From positions 1 through 18,137 of the forward strand of contig JANRJF010000276.1 in the NCBI GenBank assembly GCA_033764095.1: DNA of 18,137 nucleotides, given 5' to 3'. The stretch is from JBDTMT01 sp033764095. Lineage in GTDB: Bacteria > Desulfobacterota > Binatia > HRBIN30 > CADEER01. Shown here piece after piece: positions 9,911-16,846 of the stretch. The notes under the pieces are model-generated. The model was not told the DNA's origin. It was given only the letters and a program-made list of their open reading frames with translations, and ran no database searches. The position numbers and the translations under genes were made by a program. Each line of letters starts with the position of its first letter. The stretch's first letter is position 1.

Positions 9911-11215
9911 GTGACACGAACCCTCCTGGTCGCGATCCTTCTGCTCGCCAGCCCCAGCCTCGCCTGCGTCGGCGACTGCAGTGCCGATGGCGAAGTGACC
10001 ATCGCCGAGCTCATTTCCGGCGTGAACCTGGCGCTCGGCCTCACCAACGGCTGCACCGCCTTCGACCGCAACGACGACGGCGAGGTGTCGATCGACGAGC
10101 TGCTCGCGGCGGTGAACAACGCCACCGGCGGCTGCCCGCTGCCGGCGACGCCGACGCCGACCGCGACGCCGGTGCCGTCGCCGGGCGAGACGCGCTGCCA
10201 GGTGCCGGTCGGCGAGGGGGTCAACTACGACCCGGCGCAGCCCTTCTGCGAGCTGCTCTCGAGCTATCGCTTCTTCACCGACGGCGCGCTCCAGGTGCCG
10301 AACGACGGCGTGCTGCCCTACGACCTCAACACGCCGCTGTTCTCCGACTACGCCCGCAAGCACCGCTTCGTCTGGCTGCCGCCGGGGACCGCCGCCACGT
10401 ACAACGCGCGCGACAGCTTCACCTTCCCGGTCGGTACGGTGCTCATCAAGACGTTCGCCTTCCCGCGCGACGAGCGCGATCCGCTGCTCGGCGAGCGCCT
10501 GATCGAGACGCGCCTGCTGGCGCGCCGCGCCGGCGGTTGGGAGGCGATCACCTATCTCTGGAACGCCGAGCAGACCGAGGCCAAGCGGCTGGTCATCGGC
10601 AAGCGCGTCGCGGTCAGCTACCCGACCGAGGACGGCGAGTTCTCGATCAACTACCAGGTGCCGAACACCAACCAGTGCAAGGAGTGCCACGCCGAGCACA
10701 ACGACGTCATGGGTCCGCTCGGCCCCAAGGCGCGCCACCTGAACAAGGACCACGCGTACGACGACGCGGTGGAGAACCAGCTCACGCACTGGACGGCGGT
10801 CGGCTACCTCACCGGCGCGCCGGCCGATCCGGCCAATGCGCCGCGCCTGCCGGTCTTCGACGACCCGAACAGCGGGACGGTCGAGGAACGCTCACGCGGC
10901 TATCTCGACGCCAACTGCGGCCACTGCCACAACCCCACCGGCCTCGCCCGCACCTCCGGCCTCTACCTCAACATCGAGGAGATGGAGCCGGCGCGCTACG
11001 GCGTCTGCAAGCCGCCGGTGGCGGCGGGGCAGGGCTCCGGCGGACGGCGCTACGACATCCTGCCCGGCGATCCCGACGGCTCGATCCTGGTGTATCGCAT
11101 GGAATCGACCGCCCCTGGCGTCGCCATGCCCGAGCTCGGCCGGCAGACCGTCCACGCCGAGGCGGTGGCGCTGATGCGCGAGTGGATCAGCGCGATGGAA
11201 GGCAGCTGCGAGTGA
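9911..11215 (+). CDS. Exported diheme cytochrome c-like protein with dockerin-like module (TIGR03806-type)
   Basis: This 434-residue protein starts at GTG. Residues 1-18 are a signal peptide (LLVAILLLASPSLA). Residues 19-75 are the dockerin-like module (CVGDCSADGEVTIAEL, NDDGEVSIDELLAAV, GGC). Residues 77-93 are a Thr/Pro linker. The rest resembles the family I know as TIGR03806 (HNE_0200 or SO_2930-type). It begins at FCELLSSYRFF and includes LPYDLNTPLFSDYA and KHRFVWLPPG. Two heme c motifs are present: CKECH at 256-260 and CGHCH at 336-340. The first is followed by an ARHLNKDH stretch, the second by NPTGLARTSGLYL. The C-terminus has a conserved DILPGDPDGSILVYRM. It probably carries out redox chemistry outside the cytoplasm, but its partner is unknown. 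It lies 112 bases after its usual beta-helix partner. The first Cys lies next to the predicted cleavage site, but SLAC is not a good lipobox, so a soluble protein is favoured. Confidence 0.9.
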   Translation: MTRTLLVAILLLASPSLACVGDCSADGEVTIAELISGVNLALGLTNGCTAFDRNDDGEVSIDELLAAVNNATGGCPLPATPTPTATPVPSPGETRCQVPVGEGVNYDPAQPFCELLSSYRFFTDGALQVPNDGVLPYDLNTPLFSDYARKHRFVWLPPGTAATYNARDSFTFPVGTVLIKTFAFPRDERDPLLGERLIETRLLARRAGGWEAITYLWNAEQTEAKRLVIGKRVAVSYPTEDGEFSINYQVPNTNQCKECHAEHNDVMGPLGPKARHLNKDHAYDDAVENQLTHWTAVGYLTGAPADPANAPRLPVFDDPNSGTVEERSRGYLDANCGHCHNPTGLARTSGLYLNIEEMEPARYGVCKPPVAAGQGSGGRRYDILPGDPDGSILVYRMESTAPGVAMPELGRQTVHAEAVALMREWISAMEGSCE

Positions 11216-11230
11216 GTTGAGCCGGGCCGC

Positions 11231-11734
11231 TCAGAAGGTCGCGTCGATCTTCTGCTTGTCGGCCGTCTGGCACTCGCCGACGCCGCCGCCGGCCATCTCC
11301 TGTTCCGGGTTGGCGAGCCGGAAGCGGCAGCGCATGCGACCGCCGCGGTCGCCGAGCAGCGTCGCGATGACCTTGCCCGAGTAGGTCTTGGTGAAGGCGG
11401 GGACGTCTTCCCCGGCGACCATCCAGTCGCTGTCGTCCTCCTCGCCCCAGTCGTCCCAGCCGACCCCCCAGCCCATCCAGAACGGCGCCAGCGCCTCGCC
11501 GTCGGTCTCGGCGGTGACCTCGAGGTAGCGCCCGCTGTACTGCTCGCCACCCGGCATGGTCGCGGTCATGGTGCCGTTGTAGCCGAAGCGCTCCGAGCGG
11601 TAGGCCATCTGCACCGGCTCGCCGTCGTGCAGGCGGGCGTTGATCACGCCGCTCGACACGCAGCCGCTCAGCCCCAGCGCGAGCGCGGCGGCCATGCCGG
11701 CATGTCGTCCCAGTCGTCGTCGCATCGGCGTCAT
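11231..11734 (-). CDS. Predicted outer-surface or periplasmic lipoprotein
   Basis: This 167-residue protein is on the minus strand. The signal peptide ends in a lipobox, GLSGC, with the lipidated cysteine at residue 25. The mature part is small and beta-rich and contains GYNGTMTATMPGGEQYSGRY, a Trp/Asp-rich segment (FWMGWGVGWDDWGEEDDSDW, 85-104) and a conserved-looking end: MRCRFRL, then MAGGGVGECQTADKQKIDATF split over residues 134-167. C136 and C155 could form a disulfide. I have seen similar C-terminal patterns (CRF...GGG.G.C...IDA.F) in uncharacterised proteobacterial lipoproteins, but I cannot name a function. The frame is open far upstream, but that part lies over the HAD gene and is not coding. 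It converges on the cytochrome gene, with 15 bases between them. Confidence 0.85.
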   Translation of the reverse strand: MTPMRRRLGRHAGMAAALALGLSGCVSSGVINARLHDGEPVQMAYRSERFGYNGTMTATMPGGEQYSGRYLEVTAETDGEALAPFWMGWGVGWDDWGEEDDSDWMVAGEDVPAFTKTYSGKVIATLLGDRGGRMRCRFRLANPEQEMAGGGVGECQTADKQKIDATF

Positions 11735-11742
11735 CACCCCAT

Positions 11743-11748
11743 CCTCCT
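11743..11748 (-). promoter_or_regulatory. Ribosome binding site of the lipoprotein
   Basis: AGGAGG on the minus strand lies eight bases before the ATG at 11734. It selects this start over the in-frame ATG three codons inside and over the long upstream open frame. Confidence 0.7.
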
Positions 11749-11809
11749 CGGCGCCATCCGGCGCGTCGACGGTCTGTAGCGAGTTTGCGCCGCCGGTGCG
11801 AGCGTGTAG

Positions 11810-11815
11810 AGGAGG
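11810..11815 (+). promoter_or_regulatory. Ribosome binding site of the HAD hydrolase
   Basis: AGGAGG lies 12 bases before the GTG at 11828 and 18 bases before the in-frame ATG at 11834. A weaker GAGG at 11825-11828 serves the ATG. The two starts differ by two residues. Positions 11735-11827 are the short divergent promoter region for the lipoprotein and this gene. Confidence 0.5.
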
Positions 11816-11827
11816 CGCGCCCGCGAG

Positions 11828-12544
11828 GTGCGCATGCCCCGACATCAGCTCGTCTTCCTGATCGACGTCGACAACACCCTGCTCGACAACGACCGCATTG
11901 CCGCCGACCTCATGCGCCACCTCACCGACGAGGTCGGCCGCCAGCGCCAGCGCCGCTACTGGGAGCATTTCGAGGCGCTGCGCGGCGAGCTCGGCTATGC
12001 CGACTACCTGGGGGCGCTGCAGCGCTACCGGGCGGAGTACCCGCGCGACCCGCACCTGCTCACCGTCTCGCACTTCCTGATCAACTACCCGTTCGCCAAC
12101 CGCCTCTATCCCGGCGCGTTGGACGCGATCGCGCACGTGCAGCGCTTCGGCCCGGCGGTGATCCTCTCCGACGGCGACGCGGTCTTCCAGCCGCGCAAGG
12201 TGGAGCGCGCCGGACTCAGCGAGGCGGTCGCGGGCCAGGTGCTCATCTACATCCACAAGGAGCAGGAGCTCGCCGACGTGGCGCGCCGCTACCCGGCGCG
12301 GCACTACGTGCTGGTCGACGACAAGCCGCGCATCCTCGACGCGGTGAAACGCGCCTGGGGGACGCGCGTCACCACCGTCTTCCCGCGCCAGGGCCACTAC
12401 GCGCTCGATCCCGACGCGGTTGCGCAGTACGCCCCGGCCGACGTCGCGCTGGCGCGCATCGGCGAGTTGGTCGAATACGACGGCGCCACGCTGCGCGCCG
12501 CCGCCCGCCCGCACACCCCGCGCGCCAGGCGAACGCGCCGCTGA
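11828..12544 (+). CDS. HAD-family hydrolase
   Basis: This 238-residue cytoplasmic protein shows all four haloacid dehalogenase motifs. Motif I is DVDNTL, with nucleophile D13 and acid D15. Motif II is the serine in LSDGD (S114). Motif III is probably K144 (IHKEQE). Motif IV is VDDKPR (D164, D165). A helical cap of about 90 residues lies between motifs I and II, including HLTDEVGRQRQRRYWEHFEA. Most family members are phosphatases or phosphoglycolate- or nucleotidase-like enzymes; the substrate cannot be told. The start may be the GTG at 11828 or the ATG at 11834. It is transcribed divergently from the lipoprotein gene. The last dozen residues are basic and Ala/Arg-rich and look like an unstructured tail. 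Confidence 0.88.
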   Translation: MRMPRHQLVFLIDVDNTLLDNDRIAADLMRHLTDEVGRQRQRRYWEHFEALRGELGYADYLGALQRYRAEYPRDPHLLTVSHFLINYPFANRLYPGALDAIAHVQRFGPAVILSDGDAVFQPRKVERAGLSEAVAGQVLIYIHKEQELADVARRYPARHYVLVDDKPRILDAVKRAWGTRVTTVFPRQGHYALDPDAVAQYAPADVALARIGELVEYDGATLRAAARPHTPRARRTRR

Positions 12545-12727
12545 CTGCCGCCGCCAGCGCAACGCGCCAGACGCACCCAGAGCGGCGCCGTGGAAGGTAG
12601 ATTCTGCACGCGCGCGCCGGCACACTCGCCGCGGGCGCCCGCAGATGCGAGCGGCGGCACGCGGCACGGCGTTGGCTGTTGAAATACCCGACTGCGCGAC
12701 GGGGAATGCAGTCAGAGGGTACGCGCC

Positions 12728-13372
12728 ATGTCGCTCAGAGCGGCACGGTATGCCGGCGTCGCGATCGGGGTGGTCGCGGTGCTGGTCGCCGTGCCTTGCG
12801 ACGCAGGGGACGATGCGCCGAGCTCGCCGGTGCCGGCACTGGGCGATGCGGCCCGCCTCGACCTGCTGTCGGCGCGCCCGTACCGCGCGCGCGATTTCGG
12901 CAATGCCGCATTCGCCCACCGGCGGGGCGACGTCGCGCCAGCGCCGCGCGCGCGGCTCGATCTGTCGCCGCTGGCCGCGAACGTCCTCGGCCTGTTCCGC
13001 GAGCACGGCCTGCCGCTGCGCGAGCAGCGCGATGCGGAGGGCCACGGGCCGATCGGGGTCACGGCGTCGATCAACGTCGGGCGCCAGCTGCCGGCGGTGA
13101 GCTTTCACCTCGGCGACCGGCCGGTCGAGCCGCTCGGCGCGTTCTACTCCGGTGAGCGCGGCTTCCGCTGCGCCCTGGTCTGGCCGATCGAACGCCTCAC
13201 CCTGCGCCTGGAAGGCGGCGAGGACAGCGAGTTCGGCTACTACGGGATCGTCGGCGTGCAGTGGCTGGACCGGGCGCGGCGCCTGGCGGTCGGCGCCGGC
13301 ATTCCGCTGAACCTGCGCGACGCCGAGGGCGACGTCGGGGTTATCGTGCAACTGCGCCTGCGGCTGGACTGA
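12728..13372 (+). CDS. Exported hypothetical protein, beta-rich
   Basis: This 214-residue protein has a clear signal peptide (MSLRAARYAG, a Val/Ala-rich core, PCDAGDD; cleavage near residue 26). The start is supported by GAGGG at 12715-12719, eight bases upstream. The mature part begins with a Pro/Ala-rich, probably flexible segment (30-75). It continues with short alternating strands: GPIGVTASINVG, LRLEGGEDSEFGYYGIVGVQ, LAVGAGIPLNL and GVIVQLRLRLD. Amphipathic strands and a strand at the extreme C-terminus are compatible with a small outer membrane barrel. With only a few strands visible, a periplasmic beta protein is equally likely. I do not recognise the family. Positions 12545-12727 before it show nothing beyond a weak TTGAAA that could be part of a promoter. 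Confidence 0.75.
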   Translation: MSLRAARYAGVAIGVVAVLVAVPCDAGDDAPSSPVPALGDAARLDLLSARPYRARDFGNAAFAHRRGDVAPAPRARLDLSPLAANVLGLFREHGLPLREQRDAEGHGPIGVTASINVGRQLPAVSFHLGDRPVEPLGAFYSGERGFRCALVWPIERLTLRLEGGEDSEFGYYGIVGVQWLDRARRLAVGAGIPLNLRDAEGDVGVIVQLRLRLD

Positions 13373-13496
13373 CTATCGTGTCAGTGACCACACGCCCGGG
13401 CGGTGCCGGCACATCACATCGGCCTCGCGGTCCCGACCTGCCGCCGTGCTGCGCTCCAGGCAAGGCGTGCGCGAGAGACCTTGCTGGCGGGGGGAG

Positions 13497-13511
13497 CGCC
13501 GCCGGGCGGCG
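13497..13511. other. GC hairpin in the intergenic region 13373-13625
   Basis: CGCCGCC, G and GGCGGCG form a perfect stem. Immediately downstream, CGGCGA and TCGCCG flank seven bases, forming a second possible stem. This 253-base region holds no supported gene. It may contain the 3' end of the preceding transcript and the promoter of the next gene. Confidence 0.25.
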
Positions 13512-13539
13512 AAAGTCTATCGCCGGCTGCGCCCCGGTC

Positions 13540-13561
13540 GGCAAAAAAGACGCTGGCAAAA
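13540..13561. repeat. GGCAAAA direct repeat with A-tracts, 15-bp spacing
   Basis: GGCAAAA occurs at 13540-13546 and 13555-13561. These are the most A-rich bases in a very GC-rich neighbourhood, about 65 bases before the start at 13626. Two sites 15 bp apart could be an operator or a bent promoter element. I found no convincing -35/-10 or sigma-54 pattern. Confidence 0.25.
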
Positions 13562-13625
13562 CCGCGCCGCGGATTGGAGCATCGCGGATGTGGCGAGCGC
13601 GGCGCGATGAGGGCGCCCGCGCCCC

Positions 13626-14030
13626 GTGAGCAGTGTGGCATTGTCGAGCTTTGATCCGAAGCACGGTGGACCGGTGAACAGCGACGACATCGCGTCGTTG
13701 ATTGGCATCGGCGGCGGTGAGGCGCGCACGGCGCCGTACACCGGCACCAAGGCGTTGATGCTGGCGGTGCTGGAGGACGCGATCCGCGCGTACCTCAGCC
13801 CCGAGCCGCGCGCGCGCATGGAGGCCGAGCAGTGGGTGCTCAGCCGCCAACGGCGCTCGGTGTTCTCGTTCACCGTCGTCTGCGAGACGCTCGGCCTCGA
13901 GCCCAAGGCGGTGCGCGCCGCGCTGCGTCGCATGCGCGTGCAGGAGATCGGACCGGACCACATTCCGCGCAGCCGTCCGAACGCGCGCCGCCGCAGCGGC
14001 CTGGCGCGCGATCCCGGCCCGGAGGAATGA
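13626..14030 (+). CDS. Small helix-turn-helix-like hypothetical protein
   Basis: This protein has 134 residues from GTG at 13626, with GAGGG twelve bases upstream. In-frame GTGs at 13635 and 13674 are alternatives. The N-terminal 40 residues are loosely structured. A core at about 45-105 follows the pattern MLAVLEDAIRAYL, then EAEQWVLSRQRRSVFSF, then TVVCETLGLEPKAVRAALRR, whose last part looks like a helix-turn-helix. From memory, deltaproteobacterial genomes carry an uncharacterised family with the same order (LAVLEDA, EAEEW, FSF...CE.LGL.P..(L/V)R..L). DNA binding is plausible but unproven. The C-terminal 25 residues are basic (RSRPNARRRS) and may add nucleic acid affinity. No partner gene is adjacent on a clear operon. 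Confidence 0.75.
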   Translation: MSSVALSSFDPKHGGPVNSDDIASLIGIGGGEARTAPYTGTKALMLAVLEDAIRAYLSPEPRARMEAEQWVLSRQRRSVFSFTVVCETLGLEPKAVRAALRRMRVQEIGPDHIPRSRPNARRRSGLARDPGPEE

Positions 14031-14317
14031 GCGGCGCGCGCGCCGTCAACCGCGTTCAGACAGGGGGAGGGAGCGGCGCGCCACGCATCATGCGAGGCGA
14101 CGTGCGGCGGTGCGCGCGGGGGCGCGAGCCGTCGCGAGCGCGTGGTGCCGCCGTCACGAAACCGTTCATGGCCCGCAAGAATGACGATGGCGTTTCCGCC
14201 GCTGATGCGCGACCCCGCGCCCGCCGCGCGATAAGACAAGCAACTCCGCGCGGCATGTCCATTGCTGCCTCTCGACTCGTTTCCCGTACATCACCCGCAA
14301 CGAGACGAGGGAGTCGA
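14031..14317. other. Intergenic stretch with no supported gene
   Basis: No open frame here has both a start with ribosome binding site and protein-like composition. The longer open frame running through it from 13832 overlaps the preceding gene in another frame and reads as an Arg-rich shadow. I see no RNA gene and no clear terminator. Confidence 0.4.
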
Positions 14318-14644
14318 ATGAAGAACGGCGACGTTCGAGGCGCGTGCCTGGCTATCATCCGCAACCGTGTCGGAGGCCCGGCCGCGGCCCGCGCTCCGCG
14401 TCCGGCGGCGCTCGGTCTGCGCCTGCAGCGCGGTGACCTGCCGCCCGGCGAACTGGCGGCGCTCTGTGCCGCCGTCCTGCGTACCCTGCCGCGAGCGAGC
14501 GGCGCCGCGGCGGAGCGCCGTTGGGAGCCGTCCGCGGCGCTGCGCGCGTTGCTCGGCGAGTACCACCGCGTACAGGCCGCGCCGCCGCGGCCGCACGCGC
14601 CGCTGAACGGTTTCGCCGTCGACGACGCCGCACACGCCCGCTGA
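14318..14644 (+). CDS. Possible small protein, unrecognised
   Basis: This 108-residue candidate has an ATG preceded by GAGG at 14307-14310, spaced seven bases, which is a good ribosome binding site. The middle looks protein-like, with an amphipathic segment LGLRLQRGDLPPGELAALC (residues 32-50), then AAVLRTLPR and ALRALLGEYHRVQ. The flanks are Ala/Arg/Pro-rich. Third-position GC is lower and less regular than in the certain genes. No signal peptide, membrane segment or known motif is seen. It could be a real lineage-specific gene or a chance open frame in GC-rich DNA. Confidence 0.4.
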   Translation: MKNGDVRGACLAIIRNRVGGPAAARAPRPAALGLRLQRGDLPPGELAALCAAVLRTLPRASGAAAERRWEPSAALRALLGEYHRVQAAPPRPHAPLNGFAVDDAAHAR

Positions 14645-14663
14645 GCGGCGCGCCCGTCAGCGC

Positions 14664-14680
14664 CGGCGGGCGGCCCGCCG
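14664..14680. terminator. GC hairpin after the small ORF
   Basis: CGGCGGG, loop CGG and CCCGCCG form a perfect 7-bp stem, 19 bases after the stop at 14644. There is no T-run. It is a weak candidate for the 3' end of that transcript. Confidence 0.25.
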
Positions 14681-14696
14681 TGCTGCGTCCTGCTGC

Positions 14697-14716
14697 GTGC
14701 GCAGTGGCATGCGCAC
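14697..14716. promoter_or_regulatory. 20-bp inverted repeat upstream of the stalk protein
   Basis: GTGCGCA, six bases GTGGCA and TGCGCAC form a perfect inverted repeat of 7-bp arms, 81 bases before the start at 14798. A further GCGCA half-site follows near 14741. The arm and spacer lengths fit a dimeric regulator site, but this is inference. It lies within the 153-base gap 14645-14797. Confidence 0.3.
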
Positions 14717-14782
14717 TCTTGCAGCAAATCAACCGGTCTGCGCATCTGACGATGAGGGATGCGCGAGCCGAGCAGCAGGACC

Positions 14783-14788
14783 GAGGGG
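14783..14788 (+). promoter_or_regulatory. Ribosome binding site of the stalk protein
   Basis: GAGGGG ends nine bases before the GTG at 14798. A second in-frame GTG follows immediately at 14801. Both give essentially the same signal peptide. Confidence 0.5.
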
Positions 14789-14797
14789 CGGGGATAG

Positions 14798-16789
14798 GTG
14801 GTGGAATACGTTCTGCGGGCGCGGGTCCGAGCCCTCATCGCGGCGCTCGGATTCGGCGTCACGCTGCTCGCCGTGGGGCGGCCGGTCGACGCCGGGGTCC
14901 TGGTGCCCTGCGTCGGCGACTGCAACGGCGACGGCGTCGTCACCGTCAACGAGTTGATCGTCGGCGTCGAGATCGCACAGGGCAACCAGCCGGTGACGGT
15001 CTGTCCGGCGTTCGACGTCAATGGCGACGGCAGCGTCACGCTCAACGAGCTGATCAGCGCCGTGAACGCCGCCCTGTCGGGCTGCGCCGCGACGCCGACG
15101 CCGACCGCGACCGACACACCGCAGACGCCGGCGCCGTCAGCCAGCGCGACTGCCTCCGCCACCGCGACCCTCAGCCCCAGCCCCAGCGCGAGCCCGAGCC
15201 GTACCGGCTCGGCGACGGTGACGCCGACGGCCAGCCAGACGGTCGCCGACACACCCACCGCGACCGAGGTGCCGAGTGCCACCCCGGTGGACACCGACAC
15301 CCCGACCGGGACGCCCACCGGCGTGCCGACCGGCACGGCGACCTCCACCGCGACGGCGACGCGCAGCGCCACGCCAACCCAGAGCGACACGCCGCATCCG
15401 ACCCGCACCGGCACGCCGTTCACCCCGACCAGCACCCGCCCGCCGACGCGCACCGGCACGCGCACCGCGACCGCGACCCGCACTCGCACGCCGACGCCCG
15501 AGCTGACCGCGACCAATACGCGCCCGACGCGCACCGCGACGGCAACGCTCTCGCCGACCATCACGCGCACGCCGACCATCACCCGCACGCCGACGCGCAC
15601 GCCGCGCGCCAGCGCCACGCCGGAGCCTGAGACGCCGACGCCGACGGCGACCAACACCGTCGGTCCGTCGCCAACCCGTACCTCGCCGGGGCCATCGCCG
15701 ACCCGGACCTCCACCAGCACACGGACCGCCACGCGCACGATCACCGTGACGCCGACGCAAACCCTCACCCGCACCCTGACCGCGACGCGGACGCTGTCGC
15801 CGAGTCGCACGCCGACCGTGCCGGCGACCCGGACGCGCACCGCGACGCCGACGCCGCAGGGACCATCGCCGACGCGCACGCGCACCAGCACCCTCACCCC
15901 GAGCGCGAGCCCCTCGCGCACCGTCACCGGAACGCGGGCGCCGAGCGCCACCCAGACGCAGACCTTCACCCGCACGCCGACCGAGACGCGCACCGCGAGC
16001 TTCACCGCGACGCCGTCGCGGACCTCGACGCGCAGCTTCACGCCGACCGCCTCGCCGAGCGGCACGCCGACGCGCACGTTCACCGGATCGCCGCCGCCGA
16101 CGCCGACCCGCACGCCGACGCGCACCGGCACCACCACGCCGACCGGCAGCCCGACGCGCACGTTGACGCGCACCCCGACCATCACGCCGACCTTCGCCAC
16201 CAACGGCCCGACCATCGTCCGCTTCGGCGTCGCCCGCGCCGACGGCCAGGTGACGCAGCCCGACCTGGTCGCCGGCGACGGCACGCCGATCTACATCCGC
16301 CCGCTGCCGCAGGGCTTCTTCATCTTCGTCGAGGTGCGCCGCGGCCCCAGCAACCGCGACCCGGGCCAGCTGACGTTCAATTCGATCGCCGACGACCCGA
16401 ACGCGCTGCCCGACTTGCAGATCGTCGCCTCGCGTCCGCTCGGCAACGGCAGCACACGCGTCTGCGACGACGCCAACAGCCCGCCGATCGGCGGCGTCCC
16501 GGCCGTCGATCCGCCGATGTTCGGCGGGACGCAGGCCTCGGCCAACGCGATCAACGACCTCGCCTGTCGGTTCGACTTCCGCGGCACCTCGGACTCGGCC
16601 TGTACGCGCAACGCCAACCAGGAAGCGGCGTTCATCGTCTCGAACTCGCGCGCCCAGTACTGCACGCTGGCCGGCGTCGGCGCCGAGATCGCCTTCCCGA
16701 CCGGTGACACGCGCCTGACGGTGCGCGTGCGCGACATCATCGGGGCGCCGGGGCTGCCGGCGTCGATCATCATCCGCATCCAGCCGTAA
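14798..16789 (+). CDS. Exported protein: dockerin-like module, Thr/Pro/Arg stalk, C-terminal Cys module
   Basis: This 663-residue protein starts at GTG. The signal peptide covers about residues 1-32 (LIAALGFGVTLLAVGRPVDA). Residues 38-96 are the best-preserved dockerin-like module of the window (CVGDCNGDGVVTVNELI ... FDVNGDGSVTLNELI ... SGC). Both loops match the DxNxDGxV calcium pattern. Residues 98-465 are almost entirely Thr, Pro, Arg, Ser and Ala, dominated by TPT and TRTPT units. Such an extended stalk is often O-glycosylated or cell-wall spanning in other proteins. Residues 470-663 form a folded domain (FVEVRRGPSNRDPG, LGNGSTRVC, GGVP, LACRFDF, ACTRN, QYC, RVRDIIG) homologous to the N-terminal module of the protein at 5393. 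The function is unknown; a projecting surface or adhesion-type protein is inferred. A 6-bp hairpin (16790-16805) follows directly after the stop. Confidence 0.85.
   Translation: MVEYVLRARVRALIAALGFGVTLLAVGRPVDAGVLVPCVGDCNGDGVVTVNELIVGVEIAQGNQPVTVCPAFDVNGDGSVTLNELISAVNAALSGCAATPTPTATDTPQTPAPSASATASATATLSPSPSASPSRTGSATVTPTASQTVADTPTATEVPSATPVDTDTPTGTPTGVPTGTATSTATATRSATPTQSDTPHPTRTGTPFTPTSTRPPTRTGTRTATATRTRTPTPELTATNTRPTRTATATLSPTITRTPTITRTPTRTPRASATPEPETPTPTATNTVGPSPTRTSPGPSPTRTSTSTRTATRTITVTPTQTLTRTLTATRTLSPSRTPTVPATRTRTATPTPQGPSPTRTRTSTLTPSASPSRTVTGTRAPSATQTQTFTRTPTETRTASFTATPSRTSTRSFTPTASPSGTPTRTFTGSPPPTPTRTPTRTGTTTPTGSPTRTLTRTPTITPTFATNGPTIVRFGVARADGQVTQPDLVAGDGTPIYIRPLPQGFFIFVEVRRGPSNRDPGQLTFNSIADDPNALPDLQIVASRPLGNGSTRVCDDANSPPIGGVPAVDPPMFGGTQASANAINDLACRFDFRGTSDSACTRNANQEAAFIVSNSRAQYCTLAGVGAEIAFPTGDTRLTVRVRDIIGAPGLPASIIIRIQP
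15089..16192 (+). repeat. Coding minisatellite-like tract (Thr/Pro/Arg units)
   Basis: About 1.1 kb is built from imperfect repeats of ACGCCGACG, CGCACG and ACCGCGACG codon triplets, in frame. It encodes about 368 residues of the stalk. Units vary (TPT, TRT, TAT, SPS, TITRTPT), so this is an old or selected array rather than a fresh tandem expansion. The composition also keeps the antisense frames open for long distances. Length variation between strains and assembly collapse are both likely here. Confidence 0.7.
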
Positions 16790-16846
16790 CGCGGCGGCGG
16801 CCGCGACTTGACTCGGGCCGCGGCGCCCTCCACAGCCTCGACGGTC

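Noticed and set aside
9956..9967. Lipoprotein signal at the start of the cytochrome-like protein (PSLAC)
   Set aside because: The residue three before the cysteine is Ser, not the usual Leu, and the cysteine is the conserved first residue of the dockerin-like module, so ordinary signal peptidase cleavage is more likely.
11735..13351. Upstream part of the minus-strand frame containing the lipoprotein
   Set aside because: It lies antisense to the HAD and exported-protein genes, and the lipoprotein has its own strong ribosome binding site and signal peptide start at 11734.
13373..13625. Possible riboswitch or structured RNA in the intergenic region
   Set aside because: Stem-forming segments exist, but I could not match the conserved cores of c-di-GMP, TPP, cobalamin or glycine riboswitches.
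15089..16192. Possible CRISPR-like or tandem DNA repeat
   Set aside because: The units are irregular, in frame and explained by codons for Thr, Pro and Arg. There are no constant repeats with unique spacers.
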